Shown: positions 45,500-57,514, counted from the stretch's first letter. The stretch: 64,000 bases of DNA from Ciborinia camelliae (GCA_025890175.1 JANPYM010000009.1:651028-715027), one strand, 5' to 3'. Notes: generated from the letters alone by a model not told the origin. Numbers and translations: made by a program.

Positions 45500-46602
45500 C
45501 TACAAACTGTTTTCAACCTCCTCCAGTTCCCCAATAACTCCCCTCCACTTCTCCCATTCTGCATCTCCCCCTGGAATTCCTCCAGCAAGCGGTAACCTCG
45601 TTCCGTCCTTTTCTCCCATTCCCAATATCCTAGATACACATTCTTTAATTCCCACCGTTCCATACTTCACTACAATTTCCTCTACCCCACTCAGCTTCCA
45701 CTGTAACAATCCTCTTTCCTTTCTCTCCTCTTCTGTTAAGTTTTCCTTAACACTCAGTTCGTAAAGTTTCACTACACTCTTTGGGAAGAAACCAGCACTG
45801 CCATCAATAGCTCCCTTACATCCAATGCTTATCGCCGGTAGCAATTGCTGACCCAATCCAGTAAAGGTATGGAAATGTGAATGATCAATGTCAGGAGAGA
45901 GTGCTATTTGAGCATGATATGATATATCGCCGTGCGATAGCTTGCAACCGACGATATTGGGATGTGCAGCGAGTGTTGTAAAAGTTTGAGGAGTGACGCG
46001 GACAGAGTTGGAGACACCTGGATAATGGTATACCATGATTGGGATGGGACTTTGGTCTGCTACTGCCTTGAACCACTATTTGCACAAAAACACGGGTTAG
46101 CAATCATTCATGTCATCTTTAACATTGCATCTCATCATCCTCTACCATAAACAAATTTTCCACCTCAAATGAAAAAGAGAAAGACACTAACCTCCATGAC
46201 TCCCTCCTGCGTACTTGCCCCTGCGAAATACCCCGGCACAAGCACCAAACCCCATCCACTTCCCGCCCTCTTCGCCTCCCTCAACTGCCCTACCACCTCC
46301 TCAATATTCTGGCTCGCCGTCCCCGCAATAATTCCTACATCCCTAAACCCCTCTTTATCCAGCGCATCTCTGCATCCCCTCAAAACCGTATATCTCTCTG
46401 AATTAGAGAGATGAACCGCTTCCCCCGTACTCCCCAATACTACTAATCCCTTGATACCCGAGCGAGCGAGATGGATAGAGTGCGCGGCTTGGGTTTCTGT
46501 ATCTAGAGGTGAAGCAATCGAAGAGTAGGAGGGCGAGGAGCGGGGGAGGAAGAAGGTAGGAACGGGGACGTAGATACCCGGTGGTGGTGGTGGTTGTGCC
46601 AT
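45500..46602 (-). CDS. DapA-family class I aldolase, LGA1/GaaC-like
   Basis: Two exons on the minus strand, 46602-46192 and 46075-45500, giving 328 residues. The fold is the DHDPS/NAL (beta/alpha)8 barrel. The substrate loop G-S-T-G-E is at 57-61, the conserved tyrosine in V-Y-H-Y-P-G near residue 153, and the Schiff-base lysine in G-C-K-L-S-H-G at 182. G-S-A-G-F-F-P and G-I-P-G-G-D-A-E-W follow near the end. The opening P-P-P-P-P-G-I-Y-V-P-V-P-T-F-F matches fungal members such as L-threo-3-deoxy-hexulosonate aldolase of the galacturonate pathway (LGA1/GaaC), which splits a 2-keto-3-deoxy sugar acid to pyruvate and glyceraldehyde. I infer that type of reaction, but paralogues with other substrates exist. 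The 116-nt intron is longer than most here. The neighbour 576 bp upstream on the same strand is a lactonase-like amidohydrolase, which also suggests sugar-acid breakdown. Confidence 0.88.
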
Positions 46603-47178
46603 TTTTAATTATAAGTGTGTGTAAATTAAGGGAATAACTTATTAGATAATTCCGTGGAAAATGCTTTGAAGATTTGAATAGGAAATTTATGTTTTATTTG
46701 ATGCCGTTGAGCATTGTGGTGATTGCTCAAGGTATATTTATTCGGGGTATCAATATACGAGGGCCCCACTAGGAATTCATTGACCCGAGGCGAGACTTGG
46801 CGGGGTAAAAGTTTAAGAGGCTTGGCGTATGTTGATATATATTTGGAAAGGATATAGGGTTATTCAATGTGGACGTAATGGAGCCATCTCGGGTTCGAAA
46901 ATACATACTCTGCATTTTTGGGGCAAGAAGGTGGGTACCGTATTTGCATGATCCTCTCTTACAGTCTTTGTAGAGTCAACTGACCAACCACCTCTCCCTT
47001 TTTTCGAATATCCAGGCTTACTTGGGAAGATTGGAAAGGCAGAATACAATCATCCCAACTATGAAATGAGAATTTCCAAGAATCTAGAGCCACCTGCAGC
47101 CCAGATATTGATATTGATTCAACGTACTATCTTCCGTTTGACTCTCTACCTCCATCCGCACCCTATTCCCACCGCCCC
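46603..47178. other. Promoter of the aldolase and 3' end of the amidohydrolase
   Basis: No gene is seen in these 576 bases. The piece should contain the aldolase promoter (both genes run on the minus strand). The 61-codon minus frame at 46864-47049 is featureless. Confidence 0.5.
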
Positions 47179-48309
47179 TCACAATTCCTCCCCAATTCTA
47201 TAAGCCTTGACCGCTGTTCCACTCCAAATCATAATCTGGTCCTCCCTACTCAAACTAGCCAAATAGCAAAACCTCATAACCACTTCCCTCCATTTCCCCC
47301 ATACCTCTTCAACTCCAACCGTACAAACTGGCCAGTTAGATCCAAACATTGTCCTGAAAGGTCCAAAAGTAGCAAGTACCACTGCTAGATATGGTTGTAG
47401 AGCCATGACGATATCGTCCACAGGCGCTTTCTTTAGGGAATCAGGCATTTCAGAGAAACACCCGCTGAGTTTCATGTATGTGTTGCTGTATTTGCTGAGT
47501 TTGAACATAGCGGTGCGCCAGGCGAGGAAAGAGGGGTCAGTTTGGGTATTGTAGATTGAGAAGTCGGGTTTGCAGAGGTGGTCTGTTTGAGGAATGTTGT
47601 TAGCATTATTCGAGAGCGTAGTGTGCAAGTCAAATGAAACAAACGCACTAATGATAACCGTAACTTTCTCTCCCTCCTCAACTCCCTCATGAACCTTTTC
47701 CATCATCTCCACCGCTTCTTCTAGCTGCCATTTCCCACCCGAATGTAAATCCACCCCCAAATCAAACACAAACCCCTTCTTCCCAAGCCATCTCAAACCT
47801 TCTATAAACCCCTCTGAAAGCATAGTCCCCCTCTCCTTATCCTGCACCAAGTATCTAAAGCCCTTCACCAACCCCCAGCTCCCTTCCGCCTCCCTCTCCA
47901 CCTCCTTCACATATCTCTCCAACACCTTCTCTCCACTCGGTATTGGCGCCCACGGTATAATAGCTTTGCAGAGCTTCGCATGTTCCGGGGAATGACCTTC
48001 TCCTTCGAGTGGTTGGCCTAATGCTATTCTTTTAAGCCATGATACTTCTTTAAGGGGCATTTCCCATCCTGATCCATCGAGTTCTCCGAGTTTTAAATCA
48101 TTCTTCCGATCTGTTTCGATGAAGATAAATCCTTCAAGTGAAGGAGCTGAAGATGCAGCAGCTGTGTATTCATCGAGAGAATGTTGTTTGTACAGAGGGT
48201 TCGAGGAAGTATTCCAGGCGAGGGTATCGAGTTCGCTTTCGGGGAATAGATGGATGTGAGAGTCGATAATTGGATACGAGGCTGAGGGAGCAGAGGAATC
48301 AGAATCCAT
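47179..48309 (-). CDS. Amidohydrolase-2 family (COG3618), L-rhamnono-lactonase-like
   Basis: Two exons on the minus strand, 48309-47649 and 47582-47179, giving 354 residues. The N-terminus has the metal-binding D-S-H-I-H-L-F-P (His18, His20). The fungal COG3618 pattern follows: L-A-W ... Q-H-S-L-D-E-Y, G-F-I-F-I-E-T-D-R-K, then F-R-Y-L-V-Q-D-K, and across the splice N-H-L-C-K-P-D (His222). The 66-nt intron keeps the frame open if unspliced, but removing it restores this conserved N-H-L block. The end motif reads G-S-N-W-P-V-C (about residue 301), where most relatives have G-S-D-W-P. The change D to N touches a metal-site residue. Fungal members include the L-rhamnono-gamma-lactonase LRA2, so a sugar-lactone substrate is a reasonable inference. 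The protein is likely cytosolic. It runs in tandem with the DapA-type aldolase. Confidence 0.85.
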   Translation of the reverse strand: MDSDSSAPSASYPIIDSHIHLFPESELDTLAWNTSSNPLYKQHSLDEYTAAASSAPSLEGFIFIETDRKNDLKLGELDGSGWEMPLKEVSWLKRIALGQPLEGEGHSPEHAKLCKAIIPWAPIPSGEKVLERYVKEVEREAEGSWGLVKGFRYLVQDKERGTMLSEGFIEGLRWLGKKGFVFDLGVDLHSGGKWQLEEAVEMMEKVHEGVEEGEKVTVIISAFVSFDLHTTLSNNANNIPQTDHLCKPDFSIYNTQTDPSFLAWRTAMFKLSKYSNTYMKLSGCFSEMPDSLKKAPVDDIVMALQPYLAVVLATFGPFRTMFGSNWPVCTVGVEEVWGKWREVVMRFCYLASLSREDQIMIWSGTAVKAYRIGEEL

Positions 48310-49256
48310 TCTTGAATTCGGTTTCGATTTCGATCTTTCGGTTTGAGTAATGAATTTGGGCTATTCGGAGACTGATCACAATATGGCAGAATAAATAGAG
48401 ATTCAATGAAAGGTAAGGCTTGTTTGTATTGTAAAATGGAAATGCCAGCAACGGTGAAGGCAACACACAGCATAAAATAAAGATCCAGACCCCACCCAAC
48501 CCCTTATCGTATAACAACACAGTGTACCTAGGTTACTTACATGAGCACAGAAGGTATTCTACTTTTATTTTATTTTCATTTTTATTTTTGTTTTTATTTT
48601 TACTTTTACTTTACGGAGAATTTTCCCTATTTCCCATCAATATCTCTTTCCATCAAGAGTTTTCGACGTGCGAAACTGGTGCCGATGAAGCTCTGGGGAA
48701 AAGGTTCAGTCAGTGTCTCAAACCCCTAACTCAACTCCAACTTTGAGCTCCATCAAATACCTCCAAGAAAAGTGTCTTCTGATTACAGCTTCACAATACC
48801 TAGCTCTTTCATATCATATCATCTCTAATTGTGTTTTTATGTCCCCAAAGACACAAGCTAGCATATAGGTAGTGCCTATTGGAATTTGGACAAATGAAGC
48901 AGTAAACAAAATCCCGTCAAGATGATGAGCTGTGGGACTGACTCCAAGATAACTGGCATGTCAGCGATGATGGATATGCTTTAACGCCCTCGGGGGAGAT
49001 GTAGTTATGGGATATTTGGGATATTAATTCTATTCAAACTTGTCGTTTGAAAGAGGTTATATATCTAGATACTTTGCGGTCTATCGCATCGGCTTCTTTT
49101 TTTTTTACAATACATCCTCTTATCCCTCTCCCTCTCTTCCCCTCTTTCTCTCCAGTCATCCATACCCCCTCCCTCTCCCATCCTTCTATAAAAATACGAC
49201 CCAAAACCAAAAGCCTCAAAGACCACAAAATCCCCAATTTCCTCTTGTCAGCCAGC
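48310..49256. other. Gene-free stretch
   Basis: It holds the upstream region of the amidohydrolase and a TTTTATTTT-rich run (48560-48615). A strongly pyrimidine-biased tract (49118-49160) leads into the hydrolase relic. No intact gene is seen. Confidence 0.45.
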
Positions 49257-51215
49257 TGGCTACACAAATCAATGTAAAAATAGCCTATCGACAATGGAAC
49301 CCCCCCCTTCCCCCCTTTCCAAAAGTCGAGCTCATACCGACCGCATACCGCGGTTTCATCAAAGAAGTATTAAACTACAGTATGTAGAAGGGACTTTAAA
49401 AGATTACCGCGCGATTGTTGGTGGCTGGAGAGTGCGTGGATATATATTTTTTGTTTTATATTATCTGCCTCCCTACTATTGCTCCATGATCTTATTCGAA
49501 AGTCCTAGGAAAGATCTATTTAAAGAAGAGATTCATTTTCTACAAATGAATCCGTAGATCCAAACCAACCAATATACGAGAAGGGTTGGGCGGCGATGGA
49601 GATACTACATGGGGCGAATGAGGATGACCTGCTACACAATGACTTCTCTATTACAAGCCGTGCCGTCAAGCATTAGCGATGTGAAAATTCTGCCGAGAAC
49701 TGGTAGATCTGATTTAAATGTAGATGTGAAGCATAGTTGTCTAATTCTAGATTAGTCTTTGATTGTTCGCCATGAGCTCATATCCGATAGATACTGCCGA
49801 AAAGTTTGGGGCACCACACAGAGAAAAACGATCCGGAGACGATTTTGGCGGGGGCATTCGAGATGGCTTGTTGCGCTTCTTGTCAACTTCGAGAACGAAA
49901 ATCGCACGAGAATATGATAGACGTAATACGAAATTCCTCTCACTTACCTAGTTCCATATACATCTAAATCCAAAGACATCGTAACTGTAGCTGGCGGAAA
50001 AGATACAAATGCAATGAATGGTCCTGTGAGTTGATAAGAGATGATCCTCCCTGCGCAACGACAACTACACTTACCAAGGCCAAGCGAGTCATCGTGTTTG
50101 ACACTGATGAGGTTAAGGATTGGCAATCGCCCACAAGCCAGCCTCCAGGAAGACGGACCCGAACCCATAGTACCTGATGATTCTATGCAGGTTTCACCGG
50201 ATTCTCTTAATCCCGGGGCTTGCGTTAGATAGCTGCATGTAAATTTCTCTGACATTGCCGGTAAGTATTTGTAACCGCCAAACTCTACATCCATCTCCCC
50301 CTTAAACCAACCCAACTTCCCCCCTATCTCTACACTCCGCTACCAAGATAGCATCAGTCCAATATCCCCTCCTCCCCCATCTGGGTATCACATCACCCCA
50401 CGCCGTACTTGGCTTTGGTATGGGTGGTCAACAAGCCTATTACTGGGCTATAATACATGATTCCAGCTGATCTAACCTAGAACCATTCATTAAGAACGTT
50501 AAAGTGAAATATTTGAGCGCCAAGACATCTGGGCATAACTACGCGCTTTTGTAGGGGACTTTTGCAGCTTTAAAGAGTCCTAGGGAGTTTGAAAAAGGAG
50601 AATATAGGGAAAGGTCTGATATGGGGATGTGAAGAAAGTGGAGGAAAAGGGGCTGGCCGTTGAAGGCATTTGGGAGAGCGCATGCGCGGTTGTTAACAAG
50701 TCCTGCGTGGTTTCTCCAGGAACTATGGAGGGATTTCCCGGTTCCTGGAAGAATGGCGAGGTTAAAAGAATTTTTGGATCCAACGGAAGGACGAGAGGAT
50801 CGGATGATCTATTGGTGGGGGGATTAATGTGGCAAGAGGGCCATGTTGGGGATGTAGGTGGAGATGGGGATGGGGATGGGGATTGGAAGGCGGCTTTGAA
50901 GAGGGTGAAGGTGAGGAGGGTATTGCTCACGGCTAGTATGACGGATCAGTATGTATGTTTTTGGAATGATACGGGGATATGGAGCTAATTGTGATTGTCT
51001 GTAGGTATTTCCATCCGCCTGGAAGATGGTGAGGAAGTCAAGTATTTGAGAAGGGGTGAATATACGGCCATTGAGAATTTTTGAAGCCATATTGCTGGGG
51101 GCGGTGGAGACCCCGAGGATCGAAGTTCTTAGATGAGAGGATTGATGAATTTTTGCGAGGCGAAGAACTTTCTTCCAAACATAGCGCAATATGTGGAGAT
51201 GATCTCAGAGGCAAT
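49257..51215 (+). pseudogene. Decayed, interrupted alpha/beta hydrolase (homoserine O-acetyltransferase-like)
   Basis: Family blocks appear in order on the plus strand but in changing frames. A-Y-R-Q-W-N-P ... E-L-I-P-T-A-Y-R-G is at about 49283-49350 and E-G-T-L-K-D-Y-R-A-I-V at 49386-49420. Then follow about 830 unrelated bases, and the family resumes at about 50275 with S-P-L-N-Q-P-N-F-P-P. The nucleophile elbow is A-V-L-G-F-G-M-G-G-Q-Q-A-Y-Y-W-A (about 50410-50450), where the catalytic Ser of G-x-S-x-G is Gly. T-S-G-H-N-Y-A-F is at about 50530, W-K-A-A-L-K-R-V-K-V with T-D-Q-Y at 50880-50950, and H-I-A-G-G-G-G-D-P-E-D, carrying the catalytic His, at about 51095. Stops and frameshifts separate the blocks, including a TGA where a Trp is expected. 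Fungal relatives act on acyl esters of uncertain identity. Minus frames inside the insert (49752-49943 and 49944-50293) could be spliced by a GTAAGT donor, but the product is unknown. Confidence 0.8.
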
Positions 51216-54200
51216 GCTGCTTGAAACTCAATTCCCAAATATCTCGATCATAGCAATGAACTAAAGAGAAAGAGACTCTCGTGACGAGTAGAGCTTCCCA
51301 ACCTGCCACTCTATCAGCGCATTCAACCATACAATTGAATACCACTTTCATCATTCATCTTTACCCGACTGACTTTGAGTAAACTGGATGGAGATGTTGC
51401 AACCCCATACGCAAGGAAGAGAAGCGAAAGTAAGGCGTTAAAAGGAGTGCTGGCCACCCTTTAAATATTTATTTTGCCCATGAACATTGAATAATGCCGC
51501 CTTATCTTTGAATTTACAAATCAATTTTGGATATGGGAAGCACACCTCGCTCAAATTGCCAAGTCTATTGTGAACATCAAAGCTCTACCCCAGTAATAGG
51601 TCACGTACCCTTGATTGTCCATCTGGACCCTACACGTTGAACACTAGCGGCTCAAGTTTTCTCATGAACCCCGTACATTCTTCATCTACCCAAATGCTCA
51701 GACTTGCTTTAAGCATCAGAACCATACAACAGAACGTGGAGTACCCCGGAATATATTGATCGAAGGTGTATCTCCTTTTGGCTCAGGCCATGGTGAGCCA
51801 TCAAGCGTATATTCGTCATTATGATTAGCATAGGCTTCCGAGCTTTTATCTTTGACATAGATGCGAAACTATCATTCCCATTAAAGCCACTCAGTCTTAC
51901 GGGAAAGCTAAGAGCCCGTTCATCGATACTAGTCTTTCCAATGCATTTAAAGTGTGCCGACTTTGCCGATTGTTAAAATCATCGTACCTATTTTGATCAT
52001 TAATAATACTTATTCACTTGATCTTAACGTGTAGAAAGAGGACACTTCTCCACAAAAACTATCAACTCCGCAATAGCCCGTCAAAACTTTGTGAGGAGCA
52101 AGAACCGCGGGGTCTTAAAAGCTGGTGATTTTTGGCAAGGTTGAAGCAAGGATGCTCCAAATGTTGCGTTACATTTAAGTATCATATTGCAGCTCCACAG
52201 GGGTTTCTCCAACTTGCCGTGTCAGGTAATGAATTGCATGAATTGAGTTTTCCCCAGATAGTTTCTGGCCCTTTTACGGGAATTCATGGAGAAGACTAAA
52301 GGTCGATTGGAGGTGGTCATAGTTATCAACCCTCGAGTTAGAATTCAGGGGAACGCTTTGTTCGGTAGATGGATTTTGAGGGACATGTGATAAGCCAAAT
52401 GAATGATTGGGCGGCTCCTTAGTACGAAAATGGCATGGCATTTTCAATGGCTCCGTTTGGTGTGATACAGTGACGCAGTTTTTTGGGGGTATTTTTGTTT
52501 ATCCCACCCATTATTATTCATTCTCCTGAGTCAAGACTCCAGACGGATGCATATTACCGAAAATAGGTATTAATGAGACGGAAAACCTGATAACACAAGG
52601 GTCAGCATCAACGTATGTATGCATGTAATATGTACTAAAGGCGCATTTATCCTTTAGGCGATTATTGCAAAAGTCTTGTTTGTTTGATCAATCTAATGAA
52701 AACTCATGTATGATGAATCATATCATGGGTATCATATCATAATGATTGTGTTGATGGTGATGGTGATGTTTTAGAACTGAACTTCTGATAAGTATAGTGA
52801 AAATATCAAATGCATATATACCATACTAGTAGGTAGGTATGCAATGCTGCCAAATTGCCAATGCAGGTCCTGAATCCTGATAGATTGGACCATCCAGGAA
52901 GCACCTTCACATGTCAAAACGTGGAGTGGGGTTTCAAAACTGGAGAAGTCCCATAAACAAAACAAGAAAGAGGCACAGCTCAAGGATGCATGTTCATCGT
53001 TGTGTAACTTGTGAAGTTTGGGCACATAAGCCGCAACAACTCAATTACACTGTATTTTGATATTTTGAGCATGGTTCCTTGACAAGATAAGTGCATGAAA
53101 AGATCCTCAAGGAAGTTGGAATGGCCTTGTTTTTCGGTTAAATTGAAGTGTACAAGGAAGAAATGGTGCAGTATCGGGTATCGGGTATCGGATATCGGAT
53201 ATGTAACTAACCCATTCGTGTAGGAAGGAGGGTTAAGGGGTTCAAGGGTTCAAGGGTTAAAGGGTTGAAGGGTTGAAGGGTCAAAGGATTCTCACGGATT
53301 GATGCAACAGAGGCTGTTGAAGATCCAAGATCGAATATCAAGAATGAAAGTTTTATTCTTATCAGTATCTACCTACCTACCTAGGTAGGTAAGAGACCTA
53401 TGAAGGGGCATTTGGGTTATTTTCATTGGGTGATAGACGAGATCATACGTAAGCATTTACGAATGAAGGTTAGCTTGAGGTTGCTCGGACTGTGTGGTTA
53501 GAACTTAGTTGGTCGGTCGAACTACCTAGGTAGCACTGGTACATTCCTATTTCAATTTTCTACCAACTTTTATGATGCTGTAAGACTCTCTACACATACT
53601 GCATAACCTCTCACCACCTATTACCCACCTACCTACTTATTGTACCCAAGCGGCGGGCGTATGGGCGTGTCGATGCTCCTCTCATCCATCGAATTGAGGA
53701 TATACATAACATAACAGTACATAACAAGTTCTTCTCAACTTCTCTTCTTTTCCTTTCTATTCTTTTAAGTGGTTGAGTGGATCTCTACCAGGGCCCAGGC
53801 AAAGAGTATTCTCCGAATCCCCGCCCCTCCATGATCCATCCCACCTCCTGAGTATCCTCCTCCTCCCACCATCCCATCATCCCCCACCAAGGGCATAGTG
53901 GGACTAATCATGCAAAACTACGTCATATGCGCGAAGCTAGGTCCAACACCTTTCTCTTGAGTCTTATCGGCAAAAGGTGTGATTGAAACGTATTACTCCG
54001 ATTGTTCTCGAGTCCTGACCAAACAACGACAAATGTTAACAAGGATCTAAATAATACAGATGTATGCAAATTTGTACGAGATTGTAGACCAGCGAGCCGA
54101 TCGTTTAGGATGACAACCGGCTGATTCGAGTCTCCAGCTTGAGAAGATTAAGTTGGATAACTAACTACCTAGGTAGGTAGACAGACCCCCAAAGTTACCT

Positions 54201-55064
54201 AGGTAGGTACCTAGGTATATAATCTAGAAAGCCATATGCTCTTCAACATTGCCGAATATATACAGACGTCCTAAAGTAGTGGGGGGTATACCAGAGAGTA
54301 CTGGGGGGTACATTGATGGGATCTCATGGAATCTGACCGATATAAACAAGCATTGAGGCAGGTTCGATGGAGCAATTGCAGTACAAGTGTACAATGGAGC
54401 ACAATGTAGGTCGATGTCATACTTTAATGATGAAAAGATGAAATTTCCCTATGATGAAATTGAGAATCATCATACTATCAAAGAAATTACCCCATTCAAG
54501 GTTTAAAAAATCCGTCATCTATCTGATAGTCAAAGCGCCGATGCATACATCATCACTTAAAAGATTCAATTGATTTTGAAACTTTTAGACTTTTATTAGA
54601 GAGTAACTTTTCCCTCTAGTAAAAAGACGGACCTGTTCAATTCTGACTAAAAGTTTCCCTCTTTGCTTCATAAAGCTAGAAGATATTCCCTCCCAAATAT
54701 TCGATCAACACTACTACCTATTTACTCACTGTCTTAGCTTTTGTTTATGGTATATTGTTCTTCATATAACTAAGAACTCCCTTGTCAATAATCGTCCAAC
54801 TCTTCGATCACATTATTCACACAGATTTACAGCATCATAATTCCAGCAATCTTAACCTTTCCAGGTCAAACGTTTCAGCCCAGCATCGCATTAGACCCAC
54901 ATACTACTCCAACCCTCTTCCTCCGCAGCCAGACAGGAGCGCGTATTTAACCGCAAATTCCTAATAACAACCACCAACGGGCGAAGCTATTCACTATTTC
55001 CGAAAGTCGATCACCGACTACCACCTTAATCTAATTACATCTAATTACGTATTCCGCTTATATA
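51216..55064. other. 3.8-kb gene-free region with CCTAGG palindromes
   Basis: No gene is supported on either strand. The region holds TATCGGG tandem units (53176-53200), AAGGGTT(C/G)AAGGG-type units (53230-53285), and a set of TACCTACCTAGGTAGGTA palindromes from 53370 to 54218. The last 400 bases are the promoter and leader of the HAD gene. The 84-codon minus frame at 52771-53025 has no family features. Confidence 0.5.
53370..54218. repeat. Cluster of TACCTAGGTA palindromes
   Basis: Perfect or near-perfect palindromes centred on CCTAGG occur at about 53370-53392, 53523-53533, 54164-54180 and twice within 54196-54218. Single copies lie near 37073, 37399, 48524 and 57393. They are all outside coding sequence. 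Confidence 0.75.
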
Positions 55065-56578
55065 ATGCCGCCTTCTTCCACCCTCAAACCTCTTGCACCA
55101 GTCAGACCTAACGGCATTCGCAGACTTTCAAGTATGACTACCAACGCAAGAGAAGTTACAGCCGGGGGACCAGTCGTTGTCTTTCCAGAAAGAATGATGA
55201 GAGACCCTTTATCTCGAGCATCCTCGTATCAAGGAGGGAACTTTGCAGCTTCATTAGAAAATGCTAGACATGAACTTTATTCTATAAATCTTGAGGAGGA
55301 AGAACAGTCTTCGTCAAGTTCTCCAGATTCACCCGCGACTCCACTCACCCCAGCCGATATCCCTACGGCCGATTCTTTTGCCTTTGCTTTTGATATCGAT
55401 GGTGTTCTCATTCGTGGTGGTAGACCAATACCAGAAGCGATTGAAGCTATGAGAATGTTGAATGGAGAGAATGAATATGGTATGAGAGTGTATGTTTTAT
55501 CTAAAGCAGTTTTAAGGAAACGCTGCTAACATATCTTTAGCCCATACATCTTCTTGACAAATGGTGGTGGAAAGACAGAAGCAGAACGTTGTATTGATCT
55601 TTCAAGACAACTCAACATTGAAGTGTCGCCTGCACAATTCATTTGTGGTATGTACTTACGAACAAGATTTCTTCAATAGAAGATTTCTTGACCATTTGAA
55701 TTGTAATCCAGACGTTAATTTTTCCAGGTCATACACCCATGAGAGAAATGGTTCAAAAATACGAGACAGTTCTCGTCATCGGAGGCGAGGGGGAAAAATG
55801 TAGACAAGTTGCCGAAGGGTACGGTTTCCGTGATGTCATAACACCAGGTGACATCATCAAAGACAACGAGCATACCACCCCCTTCCGCAAACTCACCGCC
55901 GAAGAATTTAAAAACTCCCGTGGCGGCCGTGATTACAGCAAGACTAAAATTGAAGCCATCTTCGTCTTTGCCGATAGTCGTGATTGGGCTTGCGATGTTC
56001 AAATCATGCTTGACCTCGCTATGTCCAAAGGTGGATATATTGGTACTCTTTCCGAGACCTTCGATGAAGGGCCAACTATCTACTTCTCCCACAGCGATAT
56101 TGTCTGGTCTGCTGCTCATGAAAATGTACGTCTCGGTATGGGCGCTTTACGAAAGATCACCGAAATGCTCTTCAAAGATCTCACCAAAGGCAAAGAACTC
56201 GAAACCATCGCTTTCGGGAAGCCCCAAATCGGTACCTTCGAATTCGCCACCAGATTATTACAACAATGGCGCAAAGATGAACATCGCTGCAATCGTCCCC
56301 CCGAGACAGTTTACTTCGTCGGTGATACACCGGAATCTGATATCAGAGGTACCAACCAATTTAACAATAAGGCAAAGAACGAATGGTATTCAATCCTCGT
56401 ACGAACCGGTGTCTTCCAAGAGGGTACCGAACCGGCATACAAACCTAAGATGACCGTGGATACCGTGCTGGATGCGGTTAAACATGGAATAGAGAGAGAG
56501 TTCAACAAGACATTGAAGGGGAATTCTCCGAGAGGATTAAGTAGTCTGAGCCTAGATGGAGCCAATGATTGGAGGTAG
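55065..56578 (+). CDS. HAD-superfamily hydrolase, CECR5/HDHD5 type
   Basis: Three exons: 55065-55489, 55541-55647 and 55728-56578, giving 460 residues. The N-terminus is basic and Ser/Thr-rich with few acidic residues, which could be a mitochondrial targeting peptide. The catalytic motif I is F-D-I-D-G-V-L-I with Asp110 and Asp112. After the first splice comes F-L-T-N-G-G-G-K-T-E-A-E-R (motif II), and near residue 377 V-G-D-T-P-E-S-D-I-R-G (motif IV, metal-binding). Between them lies the class IIA cap. This arrangement matches the CECR5 subfamily, including yeast YKR070W and human HDHD5, which are mitochondrial proteins whose substrate is not settled. Length and motifs are complete. The first splice uses GTATGT immediately after G-M-R-V and is confirmed by the conserved P-Y-I-F-L-T-N-G-G-G on the other side. 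Confidence 0.93.
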
Positions 56579-57514
56579 ACAAGGTGCCAAGTCAGGGTGT
56601 TGGTGAGGTGGGTACTCACGAGGCTACTGATTGAGGGGTTTCTACTTTGGGGAAACCTTACAATCTAAATGAATCATGAGATGATTCATTGCCTGCCCGG
56701 TACCTCTCTTATCGATAGTGTTCATCCATTGACTGAGATTGATACATCTATCATACGAAGAGGTTTTGTTGGGTTGCTTTCACTGGTATTACATTGGGGG
56801 AAATGATTAAGCTTGTCATGGATGGAAGGATAGCTAGGCTATTGGATGGAGTTTAGGATCTATTTTGTGGGCATTTAATGACTCCACAATCTCCAGAAAG
56901 TGGTATATGAAATTTCTTTGGAAAACTTGAACCAGCGTGTGCGAGGGATACAAAAGAGGAGCGGATGAGAGTTGGATAGATGGATACACAGATTTGATAG
57001 ATTGTCGATTGATATCAAGAGTGTAATTAGTTGGTGAATATACTTTGGTCTTAAACTGTTTGTTGTTCAATTCAAAAGAATAACTACCTACTATAACGTG
57101 AAACGAGTTGTTATATGATTATGGTTAATACAGATAGTCAAACGGTCCCTCCCCGTCTCTCCCTTCCATTATTCATTTCCTTAGATATCTGGAAACAAAA
57201 GCGAGAGGTAAAAATCAAGAAGCAAGAATCAATCACGCCCTCAAAGCTGTGCCGCAATTTAAATGTCATCACATTGTCCAATAAGATCTCTCCAGCCGCA
57301 TTTAACAACATTAGCAAATGTTGGACACCCTTCCGTATTCATTAAAATACAAACATGACACCATAATTCAAACCAGAAAAAAACGAAACATACCTAGGTA
57401 CAATTCGAGTCGATTTCAATCCGGAAATTCATTTTATATGATAACATATTAAGGGTTTAGATATTTTCACATCAAATTTCCATCCTTTTTTAATATCCTC
57501 AAAGTTCTTGGATA
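56579..57514. other. Gene-free stretch
   Basis: It contains the 3' end of the HAD gene and the promoter of the GMC oxidoreductase. Frames at 56834-57070 (minus) and 57115-57345 (plus) show no family. One CCTAGG site (ACATACCTAGGTAC) lies near 57393. Confidence 0.5.

Noticed and set aside
45291..45764. 157-codon open frame on the plus strand
   Set aside because: It is antisense to the aldolase's second exon and has a composition typical of such shadows.
49752..50294. Two-exon minus-strand gene inside the hydrolase relic
   Set aside because: The first part overlaps recognisable hydrolase sequence on the other strand and the product matches nothing I know. The apparent GTAAGT donor is not enough alone.
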